A stretch of 64,000 nucleotides of DNA from RGIG5579 sp045602025 (GCA_045602025.1 JAZSAT010000004.1:16495-80494), one strand, 5' to 3'; counted from the first letter of the stretch, positions 32,706-42,177 are shown. Made by a program: numbers and translations. Notes: generated by a model not told the origin, from the sequence alone.

Positions 32706-34310
32706 ATGAAAAGACTGATCGCACTTCTGATCACAATAACGGTAATTTTCTCTTTGTGCCCCTATAAAAAAGATGCCCCTTTTGTAAAGGAAAAGACAGC
32801 CGTCTCGGAGAATGCTTCCGTAACAACCACTGCAAAAAAAGAGTCTGCCGTCACGGAAGAGAGCATCCCCGAAAAAACACCCGAAAATATTCCTTCCACC
32901 ACGACTAAAAAGAAGGAAAACAAGCCCGGGCAAGTGCCGGGGGCAACCACCAAAAGCCCTACCACGACCACAAAAGCGCCCACGGGTGTGCAGACCCCTT
33001 CTCAAAACAACAATACGGACAACAAAAAGCCGAGGCCAAATTATCCCGACACCTTTTCCGTAGGCTACGGCACCGTTGATATTTCGGGAAATCCTTCCAT
33101 CACACCCGTTGCCATCGACGGCGGAATCGCCTCCAGTATTCTCGATCCTCTGATGCTCACCTGCATTGCCGTTTGGGACGGAGAAGAGGTTGCCCTCATT
33201 ATGACTGCAGACATAAAGAAAATGTTCGAATCTGTGGCAAACCATTCTTTTTCCATCATTGAAAAAAATTTTGGCATTCCTCCGGAAAATATCATTATCA
33301 GTTGCACCCATACCCACTCCGCACCCTATACGGGAACGTCCGGCCAGGGAAAATCTCAATGGCTGCAAAACTACTACAATCAACTTCCGAAAGCAGTGGA
33401 TGCTGCGCTGAATGATCTGGATCCCGTGGTCGGTGCCTATACGGGAAAGGCAGATCAACCGGGCATCGGTTTTGTCCGCAGATACCAGCTTGCAAACGGC
33501 AGTTGGAAAATGAATCCTTCCGCCTCCGACAGGCCCGTAAGACACGAATCCGAGGCGGATCCCGAGATGCGCACCATCCGCTTTGACCGGCAGAACAAAA
33601 AAGACGTGCTTCTCGTCAATTTTCAGACCCACTACTACGGTGCCAAGGCTAAAAACAGTCTCTCCGCAGACTTTGTAGCTCCCTTCCGCAAGAGTGCAGA
33701 AAAAGAATTTGACTGCCTATTTGCTTACTTTTCCGGTGCAAGTGCTGATATCAACCAGATTGCAAGACTTGCCGAAGATAAAGCAATTAAAGTCCCCGAT
33801 GCAGACGCCGCCTTTATGAACGGGTTGGGAAACTGCATTGCTGCCGAAGAAAAGATCTCCATCGGCAACCTTAAAATTCAGCACTACAGATACACCGCCC
33901 GGTGCAAAATTGATACTCCCGAAAAACTGAATCAAGCAAGAGAGGTAGCAAACGGAAGGGTTTCCCCTGCGACCTACGGCTTTGCAAGTGTCGATGAAGC
34001 AAGCTTTGCCGTCTATTACGGAAGTTCCGATCCCACCATGACCATTCCCTTCACCGTCATTGCCTTTGGCGATGTGGCTTTCGCTTCCGCAGCCTACGAA
34101 ATGTTCCACGAACACGGCTCTTACGTGAGAAACAATTCCCCCTTCAAGACCACCTTCATTTGCACCTTAGCCCACGGGGTAAACGGCTACGTTCCCACTG
34201 CCATCGGCTACGAGCACGGCGGATACGAAACTTGGAACTGCCGCTTTGTACCCGGCTCGGGTGAAAAATTCGCAAACGAAATCGTACGCCTTCTGCGAGC
34301 CTGCAAATAA
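32706..34310 (+). CDS. Secreted neutral/alkaline ceramidase-like protein
   Basis: 534 aa. Signal peptide about 1-18 without a clear lipobox, a Thr/Pro/Lys-rich linker to about 115, then a domain resembling neutral ceramidase (PF04734): GYGTVDISG near its start, ISCTHTHSAPYTG with the zinc-binding HxHS, NFQTHYYGAK with another His, and FSGASADINQ. Known relatives cleave ceramide or other amide-linked lipids; the substrate here is unknown. The C-terminal domain of true ceramidases is short or missing. It is alone in its transcript; the stop abuts the 50-bp repeat. Confidence 0.7.
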   Translation: MKRLIALLITITVIFSLCPYKKDAPFVKEKTAVSENASVTTTAKKESAVTEESIPEKTPENIPSTTTKKKENKPGQVPGATTKSPTTTTKAPTGVQTPSQNNNTDNKKPRPNYPDTFSVGYGTVDISGNPSITPVAIDGGIASSILDPLMLTCIAVWDGEEVALIMTADIKKMFESVANHSFSIIEKNFGIPPENIIISCTHTHSAPYTGTSGQGKSQWLQNYYNQLPKAVDAALNDLDPVVGAYTGKADQPGIGFVRRYQLANGSWKMNPSASDRPVRHESEADPEMRTIRFDRQNKKDVLLVNFQTHYYGAKAKNSLSADFVAPFRKSAEKEFDCLFAYFSGASADINQIARLAEDKAIKVPDADAAFMNGLGNCIAAEEKISIGNLKIQHYRYTARCKIDTPEKLNQAREVANGRVSPATYGFASVDEASFAVYYGSSDPTMTIPFTVIAFGDVAFASAAYEMFHEHGSYVRNNSPFKTTFICTLAHGVNGYVPTAIGYEHGGYETWNCRFVPGSGEKFANEIVRLLRACK

Positions 34311-34311
34311 C

Positions 34312-34362
34312 CTGCTTTTTTCTTTCAAAAGAAAGGTGCCGCCTCAAAACTTGTTTTAGCAG
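34312..34362. repeat. 50-bp repeat, copy 2
   Basis: CTGCTTTTTTCTTTCAAAAG, AAAGGTGCCGCCT and the 18-mer CAAAACTTGTTTTAGCAG shared with 26420-26437. It begins one base after the stop of the ceramidase-like gene. Confidence 0.65.
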
Positions 34363-34390
34363 TTCGGATGCATCTCCCTTTATAAAAACA

Positions 34391-34424
34391 GGCACTCGAC
34401 AGGATCGGGTGCCTTCCTTTTCTT
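34391..34424 (+). terminator. Terminator downstream of the ceramidase-like gene
   Basis: GGCACTCGA/TCGGGTGCC then a T-rich tract. Confidence 0.65.
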
Positions 34425-34444
34425 TTCACTCTTCACTCTTCACT

Positions 34445-34473
34445 AAAAAAAGCACCCTCTCGGGTGCTTTTTT
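34445..34473. terminator. Terminator of the quinone oxidoreductase run
   Basis: AAAAAAAGCACCC/GGGTGCTTTTTTT; preceded by three TTCACT(C) direct repeats. Confidence 0.85.
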
Positions 34474-35456
34474 TATTCCACGGTCATAACCACTTTGCCC
34501 ACATTCTTGTTTTCGTAAAGGACCGCCTGTGCCTTTTCCGCCTCGGTAATGGGGAAAACGGCGTGAATGGTAGGCTTGATGAGCCCTTCCTCCACCTTGG
34601 GGAAGATCGTTTCCACAAGGCCGCGGAGAATCTCGCCCTTCATTTCAGGAGCGCGGGAGCGAAGGGTGGAGCCAATGATGCGCACATTGCGCACATAAAT
34701 GTTTTTCAGATCAATTTCCGCAGTTGTTCCCGCAAGAGCGGCGATCATGATCCATCTTGCACCGTGGGTCAGATAGTGCAGACACTTATCCATATCCTTG
34801 CCGCCCAGACAGTCAATGGCAACATCCACCGAGTGACCCTTTTCCATTTCTTCCTTCAAAACAAGAGAAAGGTCTTCTTTTGATGTAACAACGATGCGGT
34901 CCGCACCAAGATGTGCAATGCTCTTTGCCTTATCCTCACCGCGCACGGTGGTGATCACACGGACACCAAAAGCCTTTGCCATGGGGATGATCACGCTGGC
35001 AAGACCCGAGCCGCCTGCCATCACAAGAAGAGTGTCCCCTTCCTTGATGCCCCCTTCGTAAAAAAGATTCAGGTATGCGGTAGCAAAAGCTTCGGGAATG
35101 GCGGCAGCCTCCACCATAGAGCAGTTTTTGGGAACAGGCATAACAAGATCATATTTTGCAGCCACATACTGAGCATATCCGCCGCCGCCGAGAAGGGCGC
35201 AAACCTTATCCCCTGCCTTCAGGGAAGATTTTTCCTGTGCCTCTTTTCCCATCTCAACAATTTCACCTGCCACCTCAAGCCCCATCCATTCGGGCCAGCC
35301 GGGAGGAGGCGGATAATCTCCCTCTCTTTGCATGAGATCCGCACGGTTTAAGGCAGTAGCCTCCACCTTAATGAGAACCTGATCGGGCAAAAGAGTAGGA
35401 TCGGGCACCGTGTCCCATCTCAGGCTTCTGTCTTCATTCACAAGAATTGCTTTCAT
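34473..35456 (-). CDS. NAD(P)H:quinone oxidoreductase (PIG3/QOR, MDR family)
   Basis: 327 aa. GroES-like N-terminal domain with ALNRADLMQREGDYPPPPG, typical of PIG3-type proteins, then a Rossmann domain with AGGSGLASV. No zinc-binding cysteines. Likely reduces quinones or enone compounds with NADPH. It follows the Gfo/Idh gene by 15 bp in the same direction, so the two are probably one operon. Confidence 0.88.
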   Translation of the reverse strand: MKAILVNEDRSLRWDTVPDPTLLPDQVLIKVEATALNRADLMQREGDYPPPPGWPEWMGLEVAGEIVEMGKEAQEKSSLKAGDKVCALLGGGGYAQYVAAKYDLVMPVPKNCSMVEAAAIPEAFATAYLNLFYEGGIKEGDTLLVMAGGSGLASVIIPMAKAFGVRVITTVRGEDKAKSIAHLGADRIVVTSKEDLSLVLKEEMEKGHSVDVAIDCLGGKDMDKCLHYLTHGARWIMIAALAGTTAEIDLKNIYVRNVRIIGSTLRSRAPEMKGEILRGLVETIFPKVEEGLIKPTIHAVFPITEAEKAQAVLYENKNVGKVVMTVE

Positions 35457-35471
35457 AAAAAATTCCTTTCT

Positions 35472-36476
35472 TTATTCGCCGCAGCATTTCAATAGGGTTT
35501 TGTAAAGGGTTAATTCGTAATCGGGCGTGTAGGGACTCTCCTCCCCCTGCAGAACCTTGGCAAAGGACAGGATCATATCGTCGTAGCGATTGTAAATATC
35601 CGTGGTGGTTTTTTCGGGTACAGTTACCCATTCATCGGAATAGGTTTCGTACATATCCGTGCAAAGCTTTGCATCGTTGTGCACCTCGGTAGCATCCCGT
35701 TCAAGGGGACGAAGTTCCACCGTGCCCCCCGTTCCGCACACCACGATCTGACGGCGAATAAAGCCGCCCCGTTCCACCGCAGAGGTCTTGATAAAGGAGG
35801 TTCCGTTTTTGTATCGAAGTGCCGCAAAGCCAAGATCTGTGCAATCCTTCCCCTGAAAGCCTGTTTTGGCATTGACCGGGATCACTTCTTCAGGAAGCCC
35901 CTGTATCTGCAGAATCAGATCCAAAAGGTGACATCCAAGCTGAAACATCATACCGCCGGGATACTCTTTCAAAAAATCCCGAAAGGCCGGTGTGGTAAAG
36001 CAGCTCATATGCGCTTCCACACTGTAGATCTCGCCAAGGTCTCCCCTTTTGATCTTTTCAAGAAGTGATTTTACCGCAGGATTGTAGCGGTACATATAGC
36101 CAAGGTGAAGAATCTTTCCTTTTTCCTTCACGGTTTTTATAAGATTTTCAAAATCCGAAAGACCGACGCCTCCGGGCTTATCCATATAAACATTCAGCCC
36201 GCGCCGCGCCGCCGCAAGCGCATATTTTGTCAGATTCTTCTCCGAAACCTCAATAAAAACGCCGTCAAGACCGGGAAGAGATAAGATCTCCTCGGGAGTA
36301 TGGGTTTCGTATTTTTTACTCATTTCATAAAAAGGAGTGTTTTTTTCCTCCTCCGGAACAGCGTATCCGGCAAGATCAAACAAATCACCGTGCCTTCGAA
36401 CGGTACTCAGCGCCGCACCTGCATGGAGATGAGCCGCCCCGATCTGCGCAACTCTTAATTTTCTTTTCGTTTTCAT
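35472..36476 (-). CDS. Gfo/Idh/MocA family oxidoreductase
   Basis: 334 aa. N-terminal Rossmann fold (VAQIGAAHLHAG), NAD-contact region MDKPGGVGL with the family Lys-Pro, and GCHLLDLIL, which carries the catalytic-site His. Oxidises or reduces a sugar or inositol-type substrate. I chose ATG at 36476; another ATG at 36512 adds a basic stretch; neither has a strong binding site. It stands back-to-back on the same strand after an AraC regulator. Confidence 0.82.
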   Translation of the reverse strand: MKTKRKLRVAQIGAAHLHAGAALSTVRRHGDLFDLAGYAVPEEEKNTPFYEMSKKYETHTPEEILSLPGLDGVFIEVSEKNLTKYALAAARRGLNVYMDKPGGVGLSDFENLIKTVKEKGKILHLGYMYRYNPAVKSLLEKIKRGDLGEIYSVEAHMSCFTTPAFRDFLKEYPGGMMFQLGCHLLDLILQIQGLPEEVIPVNAKTGFQGKDCTDLGFAALRYKNGTSFIKTSAVERGGFIRRQIVVCGTGGTVELRPLERDATEVHNDAKLCTDMYETYSDEWVTVPEKTTTDIYNRYDDMILSFAKVLQGEESPYTPDYELTLYKTLLKCCGE

Positions 36477-36553
36477 ATATCGAACCGATCTTTCCTTTGT
36501 TTCTTTTATCATAACACAAAAAAGCAGGTTTTTCCACAGTTCCTTGAAAAAAT

Positions 36554-37390
36554 TTAGTTGCCGCTTTCCCTTCGGTATTCCGAGGGACGAAAGCCCAGGT
36601 GCTTTTTAAAGGTGTCGGAAAAGTGATGGGGGTCGGAAAAATTTAATTTTTCCGCAATTTCGCTTAAGGTGTCATCGGTGGTCTTCAGCATGATCATGGC
36701 AATACGAAGCCTTGATTGCAAAAGATACTGATAGGGAGTAATGCCGTAGCTTTTTTTAAAGCTGCGGATCAGGTGCTCCTTGGAAAAAGAAAATTCCTTA
36801 GCCACATGGTTTAAGGTAATATCCTCCATAATATGAAAATCCAGATACTGCCTTACCTCCTCCAGGGGTGTGGAGGAAGAGGCGGTATTTTCCTTATTAC
36901 GCGCAAAAAACTGAATCAGCTTTAAAAATTCCACCGCGCTTTTTTCCTTATAGGTCTCAGGGTCTTTGTTTTTCTCGCAGACCTTGTGGATCTTCTCCAG
37001 AAAGGGCAGAATATCGGTGTTTTGAAATACCACCGCATCCTGCAGACCGTAGGCGGAAATGATCCCGAGAGATAACTCTCCTCTGAAGTTGATCCAGATC
37101 CGTTCAAACTGATTGTCGGGATTGGAGTAGTAGATCTGATCCCTCCCCGCAAGAAGCATAAAGGCATCTCCCTCCTTCACCGTATACATTTTGCCGTCGT
37201 AAAGAAGGATCCCCGAGCCGGAGCACACATACTGAATACAGGAGATCTTCGATGCCATTCTCAGCTGATAGCAGGGGGTATTCCGATAGGTAATGCCGTA
37301 TTCGGGAATATAAAAGGGCTCTTTCAGATGGGGCTTCGGACCGTAGAAGATTTTTGAGTTTATGGGTGTTTCCAGGTCAATAATGTTCAT
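36554..37390 (-). CDS. AraC-family regulator with cupin-like sensor domain
   Basis: 278 aa. N-terminal ligand domain 1-165 (GSGILLYDGKMYTVKEGDAFML) and two C-terminal HTH units (about 180-278: LNHVAKEFSFSKEHLIRSFKKSYG and DDTLSEIAEKLNFSDPHHFSDTFKKHLG). Divergent from the five-gene block that begins with an aldose epimerase, so it most probably controls that block. An ACATCA-N7-TGATGT inverted repeat at 37488-37506 in the gap could be its site. Confidence 0.88.
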   Translation of the reverse strand: MNIIDLETPINSKIFYGPKPHLKEPFYIPEYGITYRNTPCYQLRMASKISCIQYVCSGSGILLYDGKMYTVKEGDAFMLLAGRDQIYYSNPDNQFERIWINFRGELSLGIISAYGLQDAVVFQNTDILPFLEKIHKVCEKNKDPETYKEKSAVEFLKLIQFFARNKENTASSSTPLEEVRQYLDFHIMEDITLNHVAKEFSFSKEHLIRSFKKSYGITPYQYLLQSRLRIAMIMLKTTDDTLSEIAEKLNFSDPHHFSDTFKKHLGFRPSEYRRESGN

Positions 37391-37487
37391 TTTTCTCCCC
37401 CCTTCTGACTCTTATCTTACCCTGTTTTTATCAAAATGTCAATTTTTCATCCCTTTTTCTTGCAAAAAAGATAATTTTACCCCTTCA

Positions 37488-37506
37488 ACATCAGTTTTTT
37501 TGATGT
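37488..37506. promoter_or_regulatory. Inverted repeat in divergent AraC/epimerase gap
   Basis: ACATCA-N7-TGATGT, overlapping a TAAAAT -10-like box upstream of the epimerase gene. Possible operator. Confidence 0.35.
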
Positions 37507-37540
37507 AAAATAATATCAGAAACTATTTTTGGTGGAAAAA

Positions 37541-38461
37541 ATGGAAAACATCATTGAAATCAGAAACGGAGATTTTTCGGCAAGGATCAATCTTTCCCGC
37601 GGTGCAAACTGCATCTGCCTGAAAAACGAAAAACACAAGGCAAGTCTTCTTCGGGAGCCCGACTACGAAAAGGGCCTCGACAACCCTTATCTTTACGGTA
37701 TGCCCATTCTCTACCCTGCAAACCGCATTGAAGGCGGAAAATTCACCTTTGAGGGAAGAGAATACCGTTTCCCCATCAACGAAAAGGAAACGGGTTGCCA
37801 CCTCCACGGTGACATCCACAACGCCCCCTTTCAGCTTTTGGATCAGGGAGAGGATTTTGTCAAATGCGGTCTGGAAAAGGCTGCGCGGGATGGCTTTGAC
37901 CACGCCTTTCGTATTGAGATCACCTACAAGCTCCGGGAAGACGGGCTTTTTCAGAAAACCGAGATCTTCAATCTGTCGGATGAGAATATGCCCTCCTTTC
38001 TCGCCTTTCACACCACCTTCAACGCCCCCTTTATCGAAGGCAGTGATCCCAAAAACATTCTGGTCCGCGCAGAAGTGGAGGATCTGATCGAACGAAATAT
38101 GGAAAACTTTCTTCCCACAGGCAACATCCTTCCGGAAGATGAGATCACAAAGGATTTTAACTGCGGCACCTTTTCTCCCTTTACCCACAAGATCAGCCGT
38201 CATTACAAAACGAGCGGCAGCGGAAAGATGGTAATTCTCGACAAAGAAAAAAGACTTAAGATCGTTTACGAAAACAGCGAAAACTTTCCCTTCCGCCTGA
38301 TCTATAACGGAAGCGGGGAGGGCTTTATTTGCCTGGAGCCTATGACAAGTATGGCAAACTGTCCCAATTCCCCCTTTGACAGAGCCTTTGCAGGCTTTGA
38401 CTTTATCCCGCCAAAGAAAAAGAAAACCTATCTTTCTATCCTACGATTGGAGGAATTTTAA
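37541..38461 (+). CDS. Aldose 1-epimerase family protein
   Basis: 306 aa beta-sandwich mutarotase. LYGMPILYPANRIEGGKFTFEGREY and GCHLHGDIHNAPF (with active-site His) are family motifs, and the late Glu lies in GFICLEPMT. It interconverts sugar anomers in the cytoplasm. The ATG at 37541 is preceded by GGTGG; an upstream TTG is less likely. First gene of the block, 1 bp before the lactonase-like gene. Confidence 0.85.
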   Translation: MENIIEIRNGDFSARINLSRGANCICLKNEKHKASLLREPDYEKGLDNPYLYGMPILYPANRIEGGKFTFEGREYRFPINEKETGCHLHGDIHNAPFQLLDQGEDFVKCGLEKAARDGFDHAFRIEITYKLREDGLFQKTEIFNLSDENMPSFLAFHTTFNAPFIEGSDPKNILVRAEVEDLIERNMENFLPTGNILPEDEITKDFNCGTFSPFTHKISRHYKTSGSGKMVILDKEKRLKIVYENSENFPFRLIYNGSGEGFICLEPMTSMANCPNSPFDRAFAGFDFIPPKKKKTYLSILRLEEF

Positions 38462-38462
38462 T

Positions 38463-39137
38463 ATGAAGATCACCTGGCTGGGTCAGGCGGGGCTTCTTTT
38501 TGAAACAGAAGGCAAAAAGATCCTTGTAGACCCCTACCTTTCCGACTCCTGCGCGAAACTGAATCCCAAAAACCGCAGAAGAGTCCCGGTAAAAGAAGAA
38601 TTTCTCGCCCTAAAGCCCGACATCATCCTTCTCACCCACAACCACCTAGACCACACGGACCCGGAAACCCTGAAACACTTTCTTACCGAAGAAAAAAATG
38701 TTCTGGTCTTAGCTTCGGGAGGTGCCTGGGAACATGTACGGCAGAAATTCGGCGGAGATCACAACTATGTGCAATTTAACCGCCACACCCGCTGGACGGA
38801 AGGGGCTTTGCGCTTCACGGCAGTCAAAGCGGAGCACTCCGATACCTGTGCCATCGGCATCATCATGGAAGCGGAAGGAAAAACCTATTACATCACAGGC
38901 GACACCCTTTACAGCGATGAGATCTTTTCCGATCTGCCCGAAAAGATCGACGCAGTTTTTCTCCCCGTCAACGGCAAGGGCAACAATATGAATTTTGCCG
39001 ACGGCGCGGCCTTTTGCGAAAAGATCGGTGCCAAGGCAGTTCCCCTTCACTGCGGACTGTTTGACAATATCGATTTAAATACATTCCCCTACGAAAATAA
39101 ATCCGTACCTGAATTTTATAAGGAGATTTTATTATGA
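38463..39137 (+). CDS. UlaG-like metallo-beta-lactamase-fold hydrolase
   Basis: 224 aa. WLGQAGLLFETEGKKILVDPY and the metal motif THNHLDHTD are typical of the UlaG/L-ascorbate-6-phosphate lactonase group; further metal ligands are in KAEHSDT and ITGDTLYSDE. Start chosen at 38463 with GGAGG at 8 bp. It overlaps the dehydratase gene by 4 bp (ATGA). A sugar-lactone hydrolase that feeds an aldonate to the dehydratase is a reasonable inference. Confidence 0.8.
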   Translation: MKITWLGQAGLLFETEGKKILVDPYLSDSCAKLNPKNRRRVPVKEEFLALKPDIILLTHNHLDHTDPETLKHFLTEEKNVLVLASGGAWEHVRQKFGGDHNYVQFNRHTRWTEGALRFTAVKAEHSDTCAIGIIMEAEGKTYYITGDTLYSDEIFSDLPEKIDAVFLPVNGKGNNMNFADGAAFCEKIGAKAVPLHCGLFDNIDLNTFPYENKSVPEFYKEILL

Positions 39138-40285
39138 AGATCACAAAGCTTGAAGTCATCAAAGTACAGCCCCGCTGGATGTTTTTAAAAATGCACACCG
39201 ATACGGACATTTACGGTCTTGGCGAGCCGGTTCTGGAGGGTCACTGCAATGCGGTAGAGGCCGTGCTTCAGGAATATGAGGAATACCTCATCGGCAAGGA
39301 CCCCATGCAGATCGAGCATCACCTGCAGGCCCTTTACCGCGGCGGCTTTTATCGCGGCGGCCCTCTCATGCTCTCCGCCATCAGCGGCATTGAGCAGGCA
39401 ATGTGGGACATCAAGGGTAAATTCTACAACTGCCCCGTTTACGAAATGCTGGGCGGCAAGTGCCGTGACAGGATCCGCATGTACACCCACATCAAAAGAG
39501 CAGGCACCCCCGGAGAATTTCCCATTGAGGAAATGCTCAAGATCACCGATGAGAGACTTCGTGACGGCTACACCGCGCTGAAGTACTCCATCATTCCTCC
39601 CATTAAAGCCATCGAAAACCCCGAAAACATTGAAAAGCACATCGAAAGATTTGCCCGCGTGAGAGAAAGGATCGGAAAGGGCGTGGATCTTGCTATCGAC
39701 TTCCACGGCAGAGTATCTCCCGCAGTGGCAAATATCCTCATTGAAAAATTAAAGCCCTACAGCCCCATGTTTGTAGAAGAGCCCTGCCTTCCCGAAAATG
39801 TTGACTGTATGGTAAACATTGCAAGCAAGACCACCGTGCCCATTGCCGCAGGCGAAAGACTCTTCGGCAAATGGCAGTACAGAGACCTGATCCAGAAGCA
39901 GGCTGTCAGCGTCATTCAGCCCGATATCTGCCATGTAGGCGGTATCTATGAGGGCAGAAAGCTTGCGGCTATGATGGAAATGTACTACGGCACCGTAGCT
40001 CCTCACAACCCCCTCGGACCCATTTCCTTGGCATCCTGTATTCAGCTGGATACCTGCATTCCCAACTTCCTTGTTCAGGAGCACCCCGGCAACCCCGACA
40101 AATCCGACCTCGGCGTAGGATACATCACCGAACCCTTTGTGATCAAGGACGGCTATATCGATGTACCCACAAAGCCCGGTCTCGGTGTAGAGCTTGACGA
40201 AAAAGCACTTGAGGATAAAATCTACGACGGCAAGTGGTCTACCCCCCGCTTGTACCATGAGGACGGCAGCAACGCTGACTGGTAA
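39134..40285 (+). CDS. Enolase-superfamily sugar-acid dehydratase (D-galactonate dehydratase-like)
   Basis: 383 aa. Capping domain then barrel with metal ligands in DFHGR, VEEPCLPEN and AGERLFGKWQ, and the catalytic His in VAPHNPLGP. These match the DgoD/ManD-type mandelate racemase group that turns an aldonate into a 2-keto-3-deoxy acid. Substrate cannot be fixed from sequence; galactonate is the nearest family. Neighbours (lactonase-like, SDR) fit an oxidative aldonate pathway. A paralogue lies at 59253-60413. Confidence 0.8.
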   Translation: MKITKLEVIKVQPRWMFLKMHTDTDIYGLGEPVLEGHCNAVEAVLQEYEEYLIGKDPMQIEHHLQALYRGGFYRGGPLMLSAISGIEQAMWDIKGKFYNCPVYEMLGGKCRDRIRMYTHIKRAGTPGEFPIEEMLKITDERLRDGYTALKYSIIPPIKAIENPENIEKHIERFARVRERIGKGVDLAIDFHGRVSPAVANILIEKLKPYSPMFVEEPCLPENVDCMVNIASKTTVPIAAGERLFGKWQYRDLIQKQAVSVIQPDICHVGGIYEGRKLAAMMEMYYGTVAPHNPLGPISLASCIQLDTCIPNFLVQEHPGNPDKSDLGVGYITEPFVIKDGYIDVPTKPGLGVELDEKALEDKIYDGKWSTPRLYHEDGSNADW

Positions 40286-40294
40286 GGAGTAATT

Positions 40295-41068
40295 ATGAAA
40301 AAATCCGTTCTGATCACAGGCTCCTGCTACGGCACGGGCTTTACCATTGCAGAAAAATTTGCAAAAGAAGGCTATGATATTTTCATCACCGGCAGAGATG
40401 TAAATAAGGCGGAAAACGCCGCAAAGGCCATCTCGGAAAAATACGGTGTCAAGGCCTTCGGCTTTGCCACAAAGGAATTTGATCAAAAAGAGGTAAGAGA
40501 GCTCTTCCGGAAGATCCGGGATATGGGCTACCTTCTTGACAGCCTTGTTCTCAATGCGGCAAATCTCGGCATCGGTCAGGAGACCCTCACGGTAGACATC
40601 TCCGACTTTATGGCAGTATACAACATCAACATTGCCTTCAACTTTATGATGGCAAGAGAGGCTGCCCTTCAGATGAAGGAAAAAGGCGGCGGCACCATCG
40701 TCTTTATCACCTCAAACTCCGCCCTTCGGGTCACGGAGAACCGCTGCGCCTACTGCTCCTCCAAAAGTGCCATTCTGGCAATGAGTAAATCCCTTGCGGT
40801 TGACCTTGGCAAATACGGGATCCGCTCCAACTGCGTGCTTCCCGGTATGATTAAGACCGATCGCTGGGAAAACAATGTAAACAACTGTAAATATGCCCTT
40901 GCAAACTACACGCCCATTGAGGATATTGCCTCCTTTGAGGATATTGCAAATGCAGTGTGGTATTTTGCAAGTGAAAATTCCCGCAATACCACGGGCGCGG
41001 AGCTTGTGGTAGACGGCGGTATGCTGGCTCAGCTCACCCCCAACATCAACCGAGAGCTTTGGAAATAA
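40295..41068 (+). CDS. SDR-family oxidoreductase
   Basis: 257 aa. Cofactor loop TGSCYGTG, catalytic Ser in FITSNSALR and YxxxK in YCSSKSA, C-terminal VVDGGMLAQL. Classical short-chain dehydrogenase, probably NAD(P)-linked oxidation of a sugar or sugar acid. AAGGAG before ATG, 9 bp after the dehydratase. It has a same-length paralogue at 60423-61196 in the same position after another dehydratase. Confidence 0.88.
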   Translation: MKKSVLITGSCYGTGFTIAEKFAKEGYDIFITGRDVNKAENAAKAISEKYGVKAFGFATKEFDQKEVRELFRKIRDMGYLLDSLVLNAANLGIGQETLTVDISDFMAVYNINIAFNFMMAREAALQMKEKGGGTIVFITSNSALRVTENRCAYCSSKSAILAMSKSLAVDLGKYGIRSNCVLPGMIKTDRWENNVNNCKYALANYTPIEDIASFEDIANAVWYFASENSRNTTGAELVVDGGMLAQLTPNINRELWK

Positions 41069-41079
41069 GGAGGCATATG

Positions 41080-42177
41080 ATGCGCTGGAGTAAAGAAAGA
41101 ATTTGGGAATGGTACAACACCCGCCCGTGGCTGCGCGGATGCAACTATATGAGTGCCGACTGCGCCAACCGCGTGGACCAGTGGCAGGAATACGGCTTTG
41201 AAGAAAGATTTCAGACCACCGAAGAAGAACTGAAACTGATGCAGGAAACGGGCTTTAATACCATTCGTATCATTCCCGAATTTGTGGTTTGGCAGAAAGA
41301 GCACGACGGCTTTATGGACCGTTTCGATCGCTATCTTACCCTTTGCCAAAAATACGGCATTTCCTGTATGGTCATTCTTGCCAACGACTGTATGCCCCCC
41401 AAGACCGAGCTTTGGAAAATGCCCTATCTCGGCGAGCAGCACTACGATTGGGGCTACCACGGCGGCAGAAAGCACTCTCAGCACGGCAGACACAACGAAC
41501 CTGCCCCCCACTTTTATTTAGACGACCCCGAAAGCCGCGAAGAATACTTTGAAATGGTCCGCGAGATCGTCACCAAATACAAGGATGATGAAAGAATCTG
41601 CATTTGGGATGTATACAACGAGCCGGGCAACAGCCTTCGGGATGAAATTACCCTGCCCAATGTAAAGAGAATGTTCGAGATCGTCCGCGAGATCGATCCC
41701 GTTCAGCCTCTCACCGCAGGAGTCTACCGCATGACGGGCGATGAATCAAAACCCCTTGCCGAGGCGGAGCAGTTCGCCTTGGACAATTCCGACATCATCT
41801 CCTATCACTTCTACAGAGACTTAAACGAGCATGTAAAGATCATCAAGCGTCTGAAAAAAGAAGGCAGACCCATCATCAATACCGAGTGGCTCGGCCGCAT
41901 TTACGGAAACGATGTGTTCACCCTTTTCCCCCTCTTCTATTTGGAGAAGATCGGCTGCTACAACTGGGGCTTTGTTGCGGGAAAATACCAGACCTACGAG
42001 CCTTATGAGGGCACCTGGCAAAGCTACTACAACGGCAGAAACACCAATGTGGACTTTACCAAGTGGTTTCACGACCTGTACCGTCCGAATCACCGCCCGT
42101 ACGATCCCAGAGAGATCGATGTGATCCGCGAATTCTGCACCCTGGCAGATAAGGATTTTGAAGAAATAAAGAAATAA
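41080..42177 (+). CDS. GH5-like (clan A) glycoside hydrolase, intracellular
   Basis: 365 aa. TIM-barrel with acid/base Glu in WDVYNEPGN and nucleophile Glu in IINTEWLGR, the clan A spacing. No signal peptide. AGGAGG lies 6 bp before ATG at 41080 (ATG at 41077 is closer). It closes the block and is followed by a terminator. A cytoplasmic glycosidase acting on imported oligosaccharide is likely; linkage unknown. Confidence 0.75.
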   Translation: MRWSKERIWEWYNTRPWLRGCNYMSADCANRVDQWQEYGFEERFQTTEEELKLMQETGFNTIRIIPEFVVWQKEHDGFMDRFDRYLTLCQKYGISCMVILANDCMPPKTELWKMPYLGEQHYDWGYHGGRKHSQHGRHNEPAPHFYLDDPESREEYFEMVREIVTKYKDDERICIWDVYNEPGNSLRDEITLPNVKRMFEIVREIDPVQPLTAGVYRMTGDESKPLAEAEQFALDNSDIISYHFYRDLNEHVKIIKRLKKEGRPIINTEWLGRIYGNDVFTLFPLFYLEKIGCYNWGFVAGKYQTYEPYEGTWQSYYNGRNTNVDFTKWFHDLYRPNHRPYDPREIDVIREFCTLADKDFEEIKK

